46,787 nucleotides of DNA from Crocinitomicaceae bacterium. GTDB taxonomy: Bacteria > Bacteroidota > Bacteroidia > Flavobacteriales_D > Sanyastnellaceae. Location of the stretch: NCBI GenBank assembly GCA_002690915.1, contig NZGF01000055.1, forward strand, positions 1-46,787. Direction: 5' to 3'. The notes beneath the pieces are model-generated. The model saw only the letters and a program-made list of their open reading frames with translations. It searched no databases and was not told where the DNA came from. This document shows, in pieces, positions 1 through 8,889 of the stretch. The position numbers and the translations under genes were made by a program. Within the stretch, counting starts at the first letter, position 1. Every line of letters begins with the position of its first letter.

Positions 1-96
1 GGCGTCTACATTATCCATGTCGATGTGCCAGGCATCGGTGAGAAAATACTCAAATGGTTCGGCATCATGCGCCCAACCGATTTGGACAACTTCTGA
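1..96 (+). CDS. C-terminal end of a giant secreted/surface protein (partial, 5' end outside window)
   Basis: The first 31 codons of the window are open and end at TGA (94-96). The peptide starts GVYIIHVDVPGIGEK and ends in WFGIMRPTDLDNF, a tail I recognise from very long secreted proteins of Flavobacteriales that often sit beside PorV/PorQ-family genes; I infer it is the end of a type IX-type sorting or surface-anchoring domain. The reading frame enters from before base 1. A strong terminator follows at 122-155, so this is the last gene of its transcription unit. The same peptide, identical in DNA, closes the window on the other strand (46692-46787). The body of the protein is not visible, so the function stays open. 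Confidence 0.7.
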   Translation, partial: GVYIIHVDVPGIGEKILKWFGIMRPTDLDNF

Positions 97-99
97 TTT
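1..99. repeat. Left copy of a perfect 99-base inverted terminal repeat
   Basis: Bases 1-99 are the exact reverse complement of 46689-46787. Identity runs to the very first base and stops at position 100 (C here, G in the other copy). It covers the last 31 codons, the stop codon and three further T. Because it reaches both ends of the sequence and has an odd length typical of a k-mer, it may mark a de Bruijn graph junction instead of a mobile-element end. Confidence 0.95.
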
Positions 100-121
100 C
101 GTGTTCGATTGCTGAACAACA

Positions 122-155
122 GGCGGTGGACATTGCGTTGCCACCGCCCTTTTTT
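122..155 (+). terminator. Rho-independent terminator after the giant secreted-protein gene
   Basis: A perfect 8-bp stem GGCGGTGG (122-129) / CCACCGCC (141-148) with an 11-base loop is followed by C and six T (150-155). It lies 25 bases after the stop at 96. It also shows that the efflux adaptor gene does not begin at the upstream in-frame ATG at 109, which would place the terminator inside the coding region. Confidence 0.85.
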
Positions 156-198
156 ATGGAGCCAGGCAAAGGAACTTCGTAGCCTCAAGCAACACCTT

Positions 199-1338
199 AT
201 GCCTCAAGCATTGAAATCAATTTTGCGCGCTTTTGCTGGCCTGGCCATTTTGGCAATAGGTCTTGGCATCATGAACGCGCTCATTTCTATGAAACCGAAG
301 CCGTCGGTGGTCGAACGTCCGGTCGCCCCCCGTGCAGTCCGTTCGGCGGTCGTTAACCCGGGGGATTGCACGCCGCAGACTCCAGTGGAAGGGCGGGTGG
401 AGGCCTTGTATCGCATGGAGATTATTTCCGAGACGACAGGTGATTTAATCCTTGGTGGCAAGGAATTCCGAGAAGGGATTGAGTTTGCGAAAGGCGAGGT
501 CATGCTGCAATTGAATGCGACGGAAGCCCACAATGCATTGACCGCACAGCGCAGTCAGTTTTTGCAATTGCTCTCAACTTCGTTGGCCGATTTGCGGACT
601 GATTTCCCGGAAAACTGGTCGGCATGGGATGGATTTCTCAATGCTATGGAGGTTGATGTGCGGCTCCCCGAATTGCCGGCATTCCTCAGCCAACGGGAAG
701 AACTTTTCGTGGCTAACCGGGGTATCCTCGGCCTGTTCCATTCTATTCGTTCGGCGGAAGAACGGTTGGATAAGTACACCATTGTGGCGCCTTTTGATGG
801 CGTGGTGATGGCGGCGGCGGTGCGGCCCGGTGGCCTGGTGCGCGCCGGACAATTGGCCGGTGTGTTGGTGGGGCGAGGGGCGTATGAAGTCAAAACAGCG
901 GTACATGCCCGCTACCTGACGACAATTGCGGTAGGGGATGCTGTGGTGTTTGTTGACGAAAACAACCAGCCGGTAGCGAACGGAGCCGTGCACCGGGTGG
1001 CGGGCAACGTTGATGCCGCTACGCAGTCGGCCAGCGTGTATTGCCGTGTGCAGCCTGCGGACGGCAAATCTACTTTGCTAAGGGATGGTCGTTTTCTGAC
1101 TGGCACCATCGCCAGTGCGCCCATTGCAGCGGGGGTCAACGTACCGCTCAACCTTGTGTTGGAAGGCGGTTGGATTTACGCAGTGGAAGCCGAGCAATTG
1201 AAAAAGGTCACCGTTGACGTTGTATTTGAGTCGCGCTCCGATGCCATTGTGTTGGGGCTGGATTCCGGAACCGTTCTTATGACCGAGGCAGTAGCTTCGG
1301 CATTTGATGGCATGCCTGTTCTAACCAGAGCTGAGTGA
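199..1338 (+). CDS. RND efflux periplasmic adaptor (HlyD/AcrA-type membrane fusion protein)
   Basis: Periplasmic adaptor expected to join the inner-membrane pump at 1338-4484 to the TolC-like channel at 4481-5788. From the ATG at 199 the protein has 379 residues: a short basic start, one membrane anchor (about residues 8-26), then a soluble part with a biotinyl-lipoyl-like half (GRVEALYRMEIISETTG), a helical hairpin, and a second lipoyl half (YTIVAPFDGVVMAAAVRPGG) followed by beta-barrel regions. I prefer the start at 199 to the in-frame ATG at 109 because a terminator lies between them and because the anchor then sits at the N-terminus. The stop overlaps the pump start (TGATG), so the two are translationally coupled. 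The substrate cannot be read from the sequence. Confidence 0.85.
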   Translation: MPQALKSILRAFAGLAILAIGLGIMNALISMKPKPSVVERPVAPRAVRSAVVNPGDCTPQTPVEGRVEALYRMEIISETTGDLILGGKEFREGIEFAKGEVMLQLNATEAHNALTAQRSQFLQLLSTSLADLRTDFPENWSAWDGFLNAMEVDVRLPELPAFLSQREELFVANRGILGLFHSIRSAEERLDKYTIVAPFDGVVMAAAVRPGGLVRAGQLAGVLVGRGAYEVKTAVHARYLTTIAVGDAVVFVDENNQPVANGAVHRVAGNVDAATQSASVYCRVQPADGKSTLLRDGRFLTGTIASAPIAAGVNVPLNLVLEGGWIYAVEAEQLKKVTVDVVFESRSDAIVLGLDSGTVLMTEAVASAFDGMPVLTRAE

Positions 1339-4300
1339 TGCGCGGATTGATTCGCTATTTCGTCAAATACAACTTGACCGGCGATTTGCTCATGATCGCC
1401 ATCTTGGCGGCGGGGTTCGTTGGCTTGAATAACCTGCGCTCCAACTTTTTCCCGGAGGTGGCTTCCAAAACCATTCAGGTGCAAGTGGTGTACCCCGGAG
1501 CCTCGCCCGAAGAAATCGAGGAGGGGATTGTGGCCAAAATTGAGGAAAACCTCAAGGGCATCTCAGGGTTGGATCAGGTCAAATCCGTCTGCAACGAGAA
1601 CGCCGGTAGCATCACCATCGAAACTGTCTCCGCCGACGTGACAGACGAGGCGCTGCAGAACGTAAAAAATGCCGTGGATCGCATTGCGAGTTTCCCGGTG
1701 GGGATGGAGCCGCCGATTGTGTTCAAACAAGACGCAGTAGGGGTTGCTATCTCCTTCGCGGTTATTGGTGTGGACGACCTGAAACTCCTGAAGGAAGAGG
1801 CGCGCCGCATCGAGTTGGAACTCCGCGCCGTTGAGGGCATCTCACAAGTCCTCCTAAGTGGCTTCCCGGACGAAGAAATTGAGGTTCGCCTGCGGCAGAG
1901 CGATTTGAACGAACTCAACTTAACCGTTGCGGAGGTGGCCACCGCCGTGCGCAACGCCAACCTCGAAACCACGGGCGGTCGCCTCAAAACCGCCAACGAA
2001 GAAGTCATTATCCGCGGTCGGTTCCGGCAGTACGAGTCCGGCGCTTTTGACGACATCATCCTGCGGGCGGATGCCAATGGGCGAGTGGTACGGCTCGGCG
2101 ACATTGCCGACATCAGCCAGCGCTGGTCAGAAAACGATCCATCGCGCAGTTGGTTCAACGGCGAGCCAGCCGCTGTTGTCACTGTCAACAACCTGACGAC
2201 CGAATCCATTCTGGACATCACCGAATTCGTCCGCAGCTACATCGCCGCCTACAACGCACGCGAAGGCAATACGCGAATCGAGGTCATCCGCGATTCGAGC
2301 ACCGTGCTCAACCAGCGAATCGATTTGCTCGTGAAAAACGGCATCATCGGTTTTATCCTTGTCTTGCTATTCTTGGCGTTGTTCCTCAACATCCGCTTGG
2401 CGTTCTGGGTGGCCTTGGCGATTCCGGTGTCGTTCATGGGGATGTTCCTGTTCGCGGGTTACATGGGGGTGACCATCAATGTGGTTTCGCTTTTCGGGAT
2501 GATCCTCGTCATCGGCATCCTGGTGGATGATGGCATCATCATTGCGGAAAACATCTACCAGCATTACGAACGAGGGGCTTCGCGGATGGAGGCCACAATC
2601 AACGGCACACTGGAAGTGCTTCCTGCGGTTTTTGCAGCAATCATCACCACGGTGGTGGCGTTCTCCTCGTTTTACTACATCGAAGGCCAGTTGGGGGATT
2701 TCTTCCGCGACATGGCGACCGTAATCATCCTGACCTTAATCTTTTCTTTGGTCGAAGGCGCGCTGATTTTGCCGGCACACATCGGTCATTCGAAAGCCTT
2801 GCGGAGGAACTTTGAGCCCAACCGAGTGGAGCGCTTCATGAAAAATTTCATGAATGGCATGCGCGATCGGTACTACGCGCCCTTGCTTCGGTTTAGCTTG
2901 AAGCAGCCGTGGGTCATGTTTTGCATCATCGTTGCTATTTTTATGGTGGCGGTGCCCGGCTTGATCGGGAGTGGCAAGGTTAAAACTACCTTTTTCCCGT
3001 TCATCGAGGGAGACAACCTCACCATCAACCTGACCATGCAGTCGGGCACGCGGGACTTCATCACCAAGTCGGAATTGGACCGGATTGAGGCCATCATCTG
3101 GGACGTCAACCGCGAACTGTCGGCGGAGCGCGAAGACTCGTTGCAGATGATTTTGGCGGTGGACAAGCGGGTGGGGCCGGCGATGCACACCGGCAACATC
3201 AACGTCCAGCTCCTCGATGGCGAACGCCGGAACATGCGGTCCACAGACATGAGCGCCATGGTGCGCGAGCGCGTCGGGACGGTGTTTGGGGCGGAAAACC
3301 TCAGTTTCGCCGCGTTCTCTCCGTTCGGCCGACCGGTGTCAGTCTCCCTTTTGGGCAACAACCTGGGTGCATTGGAACAAGCCACGGCCGAATTGAAGGC
3401 GGCCATGATGAACAACCCTGACTTGAAGGACGTCACGGACAACAACCAAGAAGGAATGCAGGAGGTGGAGGTGGAGCTGAAACCGCGGGCCTACCAACTC
3501 GGCTTCACTCGTGCTTCCGTCATGAACCAGATCCGTCAAAGCTTTTTTGGCGCCGAAGCGCAGCGCCTGCAAAAAGGCCGCGACGAAGTGCGGGTGTGGG
3601 TCCGCTTGGATGAGCGGGACCGGCAATCCATTGGTGACCTCGAGGCGTACCGGGTGGTGTCGCCGACGGGAGGCAAGGTGCCGCTGGCGGAAGTTGCCAC
3701 TGTCAACATGGGACGCGGCATCACGGCCATCAACCGCTTGTATGGTCAGCGTGAAGTTCAAGTTTCGGCGGACCTGGCCGGGCCGCAGGTCAGTGCCACC
3801 GACGCCAATGCCGTCATTCAGACCGATGTGCTGCCTCCAATTTTGGCGCGCTACCCCAGTGTGACCCCAAGTTTTGAAGGGCAGAACCGCCAGGTGGCCA
3901 AATCCCAGCGCAGCATCGCGGGCGTGATGCCGTTGATTTTTGCCTTGATGCTGTTCATCATTATTCTTTCCTTCCGGTCCCCGTTGCAGGGATTGGCGGT
4001 GTTTGGGTTGATCCCATTCGGATTCGTCGGGGTGAGCATCGGCCATTGGCTGCTAGACGCCCAGATCAGTTTGTTTTCCATCTTGGGTATGATTGCCCTG
4101 ATTGGCATCTTGGTCAATGATGCCCTCGTGTTCGTTGCGGCGTACAACGTCAATTTGAAAAGCGGTAAGGATGTTAAGACGGCAATTTGGGAGGCCGGCA
4201 TGAGCCGATTCCGTCCCATTATTTTGACCTCGGTGACGACGGTGGCCGGTTTGGCGCCGTTGATGTTGAACAAGAGTTTCCAAGCGCAGTTCTTGATTCC

Positions 4301-4484
4301 CATGGCCATCGCAGTAGCCTTTGGTCTGCTCTTCGTGACGGTCATCATCTTGGTGCTGCTTCCGATTTATTTGCAGTGGATCAACCCGTTGCACCGCAGC
4401 TGGGTGTGGATCAAAAAAGGCACGTGGCCCGGGATTGAAGCGGCCGAGCCGGCAAACCGTGAAGAACAATCTTTCGAGGAATGA
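1338..4484 (+). CDS. RND efflux pump, inner-membrane permease (AcrB/HAE1-like)
   Basis: Proton-driven pump of about 1048 residues, the usual size of the family. It has two similar halves, each with a first membrane helix, a large periplasmic domain and a helix bundle. Recognisable features are FFPEVASKTIQVQVVYPGAS after TM1, the TM4 motif GILVDDGIIIAEN with the paired acidic residues D397-D398 expected to carry protons, and the matching second-half stretch GILVNDALVFVAAYN, which lacks the acidic pair as is normal for that half. Start is the ATG at 1338 in TGATG with the adaptor; a GTG three bases earlier is possible. The stop overlaps the next start by 4 bases (ATGA), giving a tight three-gene operon. 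It resembles multidrug (HAE1) pumps more than heavy-metal CusA types, but the substrate is unknown. Confidence 0.93.
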   Translation: MRGLIRYFVKYNLTGDLLMIAILAAGFVGLNNLRSNFFPEVASKTIQVQVVYPGASPEEIEEGIVAKIEENLKGISGLDQVKSVCNENAGSITIETVSADVTDEALQNVKNAVDRIASFPVGMEPPIVFKQDAVGVAISFAVIGVDDLKLLKEEARRIELELRAVEGISQVLLSGFPDEEIEVRLRQSDLNELNLTVAEVATAVRNANLETTGGRLKTANEEVIIRGRFRQYESGAFDDIILRADANGRVVRLGDIADISQRWSENDPSRSWFNGEPAAVVTVNNLTTESILDITEFVRSYIAAYNAREGNTRIEVIRDSSTVLNQRIDLLVKNGIIGFILVLLFLALFLNIRLAFWVALAIPVSFMGMFLFAGYMGVTINVVSLFGMILVIGILVDDGIIIAENIYQHYERGASRMEATINGTLEVLPAVFAAIITTVVAFSSFYYIEGQLGDFFRDMATVIILTLIFSLVEGALILPAHIGHSKALRRNFEPNRVERFMKNFMNGMRDRYYAPLLRFSLKQPWVMFCIIVAIFMVAVPGLIGSGKVKTTFFPFIEGDNLTINLTMQSGTRDFITKSELDRIEAIIWDVNRELSAEREDSLQMILAVDKRVGPAMHTGNINVQLLDGERRNMRSTDMSAMVRERVGTVFGAENLSFAAFSPFGRPVSVSLLGNNLGALEQATAELKAAMMNNPDLKDVTDNNQEGMQEVEVELKPRAYQLGFTRASVMNQIRQSFFGAEAQRLQKGRDEVRVWVRLDERDRQSIGDLEAYRVVSPTGGKVPLAEVATVNMGRGITAINRLYGQREVQVSADLAGPQVSATDANAVIQTDVLPPILARYPSVTPSFEGQNRQVAKSQRSIAGVMPLIFALMLFIIILSFRSPLQGLAVFGLIPFGFVGVSIGHWLLDAQISLFSILGMIALIGILVNDALVFVAAYNVNLKSGKDVKTAIWEAGMSRFRPIILTSVTTVAGLAPLMLNKSFQAQFLIPMAIAVAFGLLFVTVIILVLLPIYLQWINPLHRSWVWIKKGTWPGIEAAEPANREEQSFEE

Positions 4485-5788
4485 AGCACACGATTCAAAC
4501 CCTCACCTGGGCCTTGTTGGCGGGGCAGGCACTGATTGCCAGCGCGCAGGCACCGCTGCAGCGTGAAGATGCCGTAGCCCTCGCCTTGGAACAAAATCTC
4601 GGAGTGCAAATCGCCCGGTTAAATGTGGAGCAAGCCGAAGTAAACGACGCGTGGGGAGCCGCAGGAGCTTTGCCGCAAATCGGATTGAACAGCAACCTTT
4701 CGGGTGCCGTCAGCGACCAATCGGAAAACCCCACGTCGTTCATCCAAGAGCGGCTGGAGAGCCAATCCGTCAGCATCGGCGCCCAATTGAACTGGGTGGT
4801 CTTTGACGGGTTGGGCATGTTTGCCAATAAGCGGGCCCTCGAAACGCTGGTGGAACAGGCGGACGGCCAAGCGCGGTTGATCATCGAACAAACCATTTCC
4901 GCCACCTTGCAGGCGTACGACGCCGTGCTCGTGCAACAGGAGGTATTGGCCACCCTAGATGCGACGGTGGACGCTGCCGAGGCTCGTCTGGATTGGATGA
5001 GTCAACGGATCGTATTTGGAGCAGTTGCTGAGTTCGATCGGTTGCAGGTCGAGAGCGGCTTGCTGTCCGACCGCTTGAGCCGCATGCAACAAGCCCTCGC
5101 GGTGGAGGTGGCGTTGCGTGCGTTGAACCAGCTTATGGGACAGTCACTTGACACGCAATGGACCCTCTCTGAATTGGAGCCGCCTGAGATGCGGGATTTC
5201 AATGGGCTGCAAGCTCAAGTAATAAGCGATGGGACAACCATGCAGAATGCCCGCATCGCGGAATCTCTTGCCTTGACCGGACTGCAGCAAGCCCAAGCGC
5301 GCATGAGCCCAACCATAGCACTCAGTGCGAGTCAAGGTGATCAGCGGAGCCAATTTGCGGCAGGCGATTTGTCAGGTGACGGGCGGACCAAAAACATCGC
5401 CGCTTCGGTGGTGCTGAATTTTAACCTTTTCAACGGTGGTGCCACCCGCCGCGGGATCCAGCAGGCCAAGTTGCAAGTCCTGGCCGCGGAGCAGTCCATT
5501 GCCAATCAGGAGCAAGAGGTCCTGCGCATCTTTGCCGATACACGCCAGCGCTGGCAGACGGCAGCCGATTCCTATGCTCTTGCGGTGCAATTGAAGGTCA
5601 ACGCCACTGCGATTGCCGCGATTGCTGAACAACGCTTCAAAAGCGGCGCCATAAATTCACTCGATTTCCGGGATGCGGAGTTACAGCAGCTGCGTGCGGA
5701 ACAGTCGGCGCTTCAAGCGCTTCAGGCTTGGCTTTCGGCGGATGTGGAATTGGACCGCTTAGCGGGCGGTTGGGTGCAGCTTCGCTGA
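4481..5788 (+). CDS. TolC-family outer-membrane efflux channel
   Basis: Outer-membrane channel of 435 residues completing the tripartite efflux system. It has a signal peptide (residues 1-22, cleavage near ASAQA), then two repeated all-alpha/beta-strand units typical of outer membrane efflux proteins: helices rich in A, Q, E and L, with beta-strand hairpins around INLNSNLSG-like and VVLNFNLFNGG (about residues 310-320), the latter being the standard second-repeat motif. The start codon overlaps the pump stop (ATGA). The gene converges on the glycosyltransferase at 5797 with only 8 bases between stops. Confidence 0.9.
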   Translation: MKHTIQTLTWALLAGQALIASAQAPLQREDAVALALEQNLGVQIARLNVEQAEVNDAWGAAGALPQIGLNSNLSGAVSDQSENPTSFIQERLESQSVSIGAQLNWVVFDGLGMFANKRALETLVEQADGQARLIIEQTISATLQAYDAVLVQQEVLATLDATVDAAEARLDWMSQRIVFGAVAEFDRLQVESGLLSDRLSRMQQALAVEVALRALNQLMGQSLDTQWTLSELEPPEMRDFNGLQAQVISDGTTMQNARIAESLALTGLQQAQARMSPTIALSASQGDQRSQFAAGDLSGDGRTKNIAASVVLNFNLFNGGATRRGIQQAKLQVLAAEQSIANQEQEVLRIFADTRQRWQTAADSYALAVQLKVNATAIAAIAEQRFKSGAINSLDFRDAELQQLRAEQSALQALQAWLSADVELDRLAGGWVQLR

Positions 5789-5793
5789 TTGCG

Positions 5794-5824
5794 GTTTTAC
5801 CCTCTTGATGGGCTGTAAAAACCA
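5794..5824. terminator. Possible bidirectional hairpin between convergent genes
   Basis: GGTTTTAC (5794-5801) can pair with GTAAAAACC (5816-5824) apart from one bulged base, with an inner CCC/GGG pair. It overlaps the last codons of the leftward glycosyltransferase and lies 6 bases after the TolC-like stop. There is no clear T-run beyond the stem, so the terminator role is uncertain. Confidence 0.3.
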
Positions 5825-6714
5825 CGAATGAGTTCATAGCGAAATTGAATCAGTACGGCGGTGGCAGAGAACCTTCCTGTCAACAAGTAAATGCCGCCAT
5901 AAGCGATGGTCCCAAGTACTTTGATGGATTGAATCAGATTCCAATTGAAGATGTCCTTTGAATTTTCGCAGCGTATGCGGTCGCCGGCCCCCATACCGAA
6001 GGCTTGCCGCATGACATAATCACGGGTCAGGCGAGACGCACCGATGCGGTGCTTGACGACGCATTCTGGGAAAAACCACAAGTCGTCACCATTGGTTTTC
6101 ATTTTTGTGAAAACGTCCTTTTCTTCCCCACCTCCGAGCACTTTACCATTTCGACCTAGCAGTGGATTGAATGCACTGTGCTTCTGAAACCAATCCTTTT
6201 TAATTAACATGTGTGCACCGGTAGGATATGCCCTGCCGCGGTACTGCTGGGCGTTACCGTAGGGGAAATGATGGCCGAGAATGGAGTGCAGAATGGGGGG
6301 GAACCAGCGGGGTTCTTCCCCGTCGAAGTGGACAATGATTCGTCCGCCTGCACCCGAAATGTGCGGATGTGCTTCCAGCTGATCAATCCAACGGTCCAAA
6401 AATTCAGGTTCAGCATAAACATCATCATCAAGGAACAGAATGAATTGCCCATTCGCTTCTTCGATGGCTCGATTGCGGGCATGAGACAAACCTTGTTTTA
6501 ACTCATTGAACGTTCTCAATGCTACTGGTGAAGTCCAATCGAAGCGCTCCAGCATGTCTGCAGTGCCGTCGGTGGAGTTGTTATTGACGACCACCACCTC
6601 GGCATCCATTTGTGTAGCCTTGAATCGATGAACATCTGTCAAGGTATCAACGAGGTAATCATGGCGGTTGTACGAACAGATGGCAACGGTGATGAGTGGA
6701 TTTGAATTGGTCAT
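5797..6714 (-). CDS. Family 2 glycosyltransferase (GT-A fold)
   Basis: 305-residue glycosyltransferase. The N-terminus shows the GT2 nucleotide-binding pattern ITVAICSYNR and VVVVNNNSTDGT, followed by the metal-binding triplet in FILFLDDDV (about residues 92-100) and an acidic GGGEEKDVF stretch about residue 195 in the acceptor/catalytic-base region. The C-terminus has a hydrophobic segment (IAYGGIYLLTGRF) that could tether it to the membrane. It probably adds a sugar to a surface polysaccharide or lipid-linked oligosaccharide. It is divergent from another GT2 gene at 6934, with 219 bases between starts. In that gap I see only degenerate promoter-like boxes. Both genes look more A+T-rich than the flanking genes, which could mean acquisition by transfer. 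The exact sugar cannot be predicted. Confidence 0.85.
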   Translation of the reverse strand: MTNSNPLITVAICSYNRHDYLVDTLTDVHRFKATQMDAEVVVVNNNSTDGTADMLERFDWTSPVALRTFNELKQGLSHARNRAIEEANGQFILFLDDDVYAEPEFLDRWIDQLEAHPHISGAGGRIIVHFDGEEPRWFPPILHSILGHHFPYGNAQQYRGRAYPTGAHMLIKKDWFQKHSAFNPLLGRNGKVLGGGEEKDVFTKMKTNGDDLWFFPECVVKHRIGASRLTRDYVMRQAFGMGAGDRIRCENSKDIFNWNLIQSIKVLGTIAYGGIYLLTGRFSATAVLIQFRYELIRGFYSPSRG

Positions 6715-6933
6715 ACTGGTCCAGTGATTTTCATCTTCAAAATAGGCCTTGTTGGTTCATTCCGCATCCTGAGTTAAGACTTTTTCATCTTTATGAAGTG
6801 ATATAACCAGGCTAACGCCGCTCTGACCGTAGAACGTGCTATTTATAACCGGAGTTCGAGGTGTGATTTAATAACCTTTCCAGGCGTGACTTCATCCTGA
6901 TACATATTCGTATTTTTACCAGAGCAGAAGGCT

Positions 6934-7752
6934 ATGAAGAATTCTCTGGTATCCATTATAATTCCAACGCACAATCGGGTCGACCGGCTGAAACGAGCGA
7001 TTGCGTCCGTTGAAGCTCAGGATTATTTGAGTATCGAGCTGCTCGTTGTAGACGATGGATCCCATGATGGTACTGCAGAATTCTTGAAAACGTACATGTC
7101 ATCGCGCTCCTTTCGTTGGTTTCGGCACCAGAAGCCTCTGGGGGCGTGTGCAGCGCGCAATTGGGGGATAAGTGAGGCGACGGGAGAATATGTGGCATTC
7201 CTAGATGATGACGATTGCTTCGCTAAATCAAGGGTTTCAAAATGCCTTTTAGCATTAAATGAAAAGGATGCCGCAGTAACGACTTGGGATGAGTTTATTT
7301 CGGATACAGGGAGTGTGGGAGTATGGAAAAAACCATCATTAATTGCCCTGGAGCAGTTGTTGTTTCGCAACCGGGTTGGCAACACGATTCTGGTTAAAAC
7401 GGAGTACTTAAGAGCCATTGACGGCTATGACCTAAGTCTAACGTCAGCGCAAGATCATGACCTTGTCATTCGATTGGCTTACGAGTTTGGACCTATCCGA
7501 ACGGTCAAAGAAACCTTATACCAGATAGATGTAGCCGATGAAAACAGTCGCATCACGACGTCACACAAAGCTTGGGTGGGGTATTATGATTGCTATGTCA
7601 AGCATAAGGCAATTATGACTGTACGCCAGAGGCGGTCGAACTTGTACACGGTCCTGAAGAAGCAAGGCAAAAGTAAACTCACCCATCTGCTGTTCTTGGT
7701 GCCGATTCGGTTTTGGCCAACCGAGTTAATCGATTACTTCACATCTCGATGA
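6934..7752 (+). CDS. Family 2 glycosyltransferase (GT-A fold)
   Basis: 272-residue GT2 enzyme with VSIIIPTHNRVDRL at the start, LLVVDDGSHDGT, the donor-binding GACAARNWGI, the metal-binding FLDDDD and the later catalytic-type motif SAQDHDLVIRL (about residue 170). It lacks obvious membrane helices except a hydrophobic C-terminal piece (LLFLVPIRFW). It resembles WcaA/WfgS-like transferases used in O-antigen or capsule assembly. It is convergent with gmd, whose stop lies 3 bases away, and divergent from the other GT2. Base composition is distinctly A+T-richer than the neighbours (for example many TTA, AAA and ATT codons), a sign of a variable surface-polysaccharide locus. Sugar and acceptor are unknown. 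Confidence 0.85.
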   Translation: MKNSLVSIIIPTHNRVDRLKRAIASVEAQDYLSIELLVVDDGSHDGTAEFLKTYMSSRSFRWFRHQKPLGACAARNWGISEATGEYVAFLDDDDCFAKSRVSKCLLALNEKDAAVTTWDEFISDTGSVGVWKKPSLIALEQLLFRNRVGNTILVKTEYLRAIDGYDLSLTSAQDHDLVIRLAYEFGPIRTVKETLYQIDVADENSRITTSHKAWVGYYDCYVKHKAIMTVRQRRSNLYTVLKKQGKSKLTHLLFLVPIRFWPTELIDYFTSR

Positions 7753-7754
7753 CC

Positions 7755-8840
7755 TTATTCATGCTGCGTATGTACGGTATGTCCTCCGTCTTTGAGGTAC
7801 TTGGTGCGCTGGAACAGATCGAGGTCTGAAGCTACCATTTCAGCGCAGAGCTGTTCGAGTGTATGCTTTGGCTCCCACCCCAAGATGCGTTTGGCTTTTG
7901 AGGCGTCACCCACCAACAGATCAACTTCCGCGGGTCGGAAGTAACGTGGGTCCACTTGAACTAAGGTCTTCCCGGTGGAGGTGCAAATCCCCACTTCATC
8001 GACTCCTGAGCCTTTCCATTCTAACGTGCGGCCGACTTCGGCAAATGCCATGTTGACGAAATCACGAATCGGAACGGTGCGGCCAGTGGCCAAGACGTAG
8101 TCGTCAGGGTTATCCTGCTGGAGCATGCGCCACATGCCTTCCACGTAGTCCTTGGCATGGCCCCAGTCGCGCTTCGCATCCAGGTTGCCGAGGTACAGGC
8201 AATCGTTCAATCCGAGCTGAATCTGGGCCACGGCCCGAGTGATTTTGCGCGTGACAAACGTTTCGCCGCGCAGGGGGCTTTCGTGGTTAAACAAAATACC
8301 ATTTGAGGCGTGCAAGCCGTAGGATTCGCGGTAGTTTTTGACAATCCAAAAGCCGTAGAGCTTGGCTACACCGTAGGGGCTGCGTGGGTAGAACGGCGTG
8401 GTTTCGTTCTGCGGCGTTTCCTGCACCAGACCGTACAATTCCGAGGTGGAGGCTTGGTAGAATCGGCATTGCTTTTCGATGCCGAGGATGCGCATCGCCT
8501 CCAGAATCCGGAGCGTACCAATCCCGTCGGCGTTGGCGGTGTACTCGGGGGTGTCAAAGCTTACCTTGACGTGGCTCATGGCGGCCAGGTTGTAAATCTC
8601 ATCGGGCTGCACCTCTTGGATGATGCGGATGAGGTTGGTGCTATCGGTCAGGTCGCCGTAATGCAATTTCAACCGCACGTTTGTGTCATGCGGATCTTGG
8701 TACAGGTGATCGATGCGGTCGGTATTGAGCAATGAGGATCGGCGTTTGACCCCGTGCACCTCGTAGCCTTTCTCCAACAACAACTCCGTCAGATAAGCGC
8801 CGTCTTGCCCGGTAATCCCCGTCACCAATGCCTTTTTCAT
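7755..8840 (-). CDS. gmd: GDP-mannose 4,6-dehydratase
   Basis: Converts GDP-D-mannose to GDP-4-keto-6-deoxy-D-mannose, the first step to GDP-L-fucose and related sugars, in the cytoplasm. An extended SDR enzyme of 361 residues from the ATG at 8840 (the family is usually 345-375). It has the NADP-binding glycine motif [14 protein letters not shown], the Gmd-typical [16 protein letters not shown], the catalytic region [10 protein letters not shown] and the active-site YGVAK tyrosine-lysine pair. An upstream in-frame start at 8870 would add ten residues not seen in the family, so I start at MKKALVTG. The partner enzyme fcl lies 20 kb away at 28554-29498, an unusual separation because gmd and fcl are commonly adjacent. 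Confidence 0.95.
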   Translation of the reverse strand: MKKALVTGITGQDGAYLTELLLEKGYEVHGVKRRSSLLNTDRIDHLYQDPHDTNVRLKLHYGDLTDSTNLIRIIQEVQPDEIYNLAAMSHVKVSFDTPEYTANADGIGTLRILEAMRILGIEKQCRFYQASTSELYGLVQETPQNETTPFYPRSPYGVAKLYGFWIVKNYRESYGLHASNGILFNHESPLRGETFVTRKITRAVAQIQLGLNDCLYLGNLDAKRDWGHAKDYVEGMWRMLQQDNPDDYVLATGRTVPIRDFVNMAFAEVGRTLEWKGSGVDEVGICTSTGKTLVQVDPRYFRPAEVDLLVGDASKAKRILGWEPKHTLEQLCAEMVASDLDLFQRTKYLKDGGHTVHTQHE

Positions 8841-8859
8841 GGTTTTATTGTTGTTTTTA

Positions 8860-8889
8860 GCAAGGTACAAATTCGAAAGATGCCGTCAA
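8860..8889 (-). promoter_or_regulatory. Candidate gmd promoter (TTG-N19-TAnnTT)
   Basis: On the minus strand TTG (8889-8887), 19 bases, then TACCTTGC (8867-8860). The spacing fits the Bacteroidota -33/-7 pattern, but the -7 box matches only TAnnTT and not the final TG. It overlaps the end of the ABC exporter gene and sits 20 bases before the gmd start. Confidence 0.3.

Noticed and set aside
109-198. Longer N-terminus of the efflux adaptor from the ATG at 109
   Set aside because: A perfect terminator hairpin with T-run (122-155) lies inside it and the added residues are Arg/Trp-rich without family likeness; start at 199 places the membrane anchor at the N-terminus.
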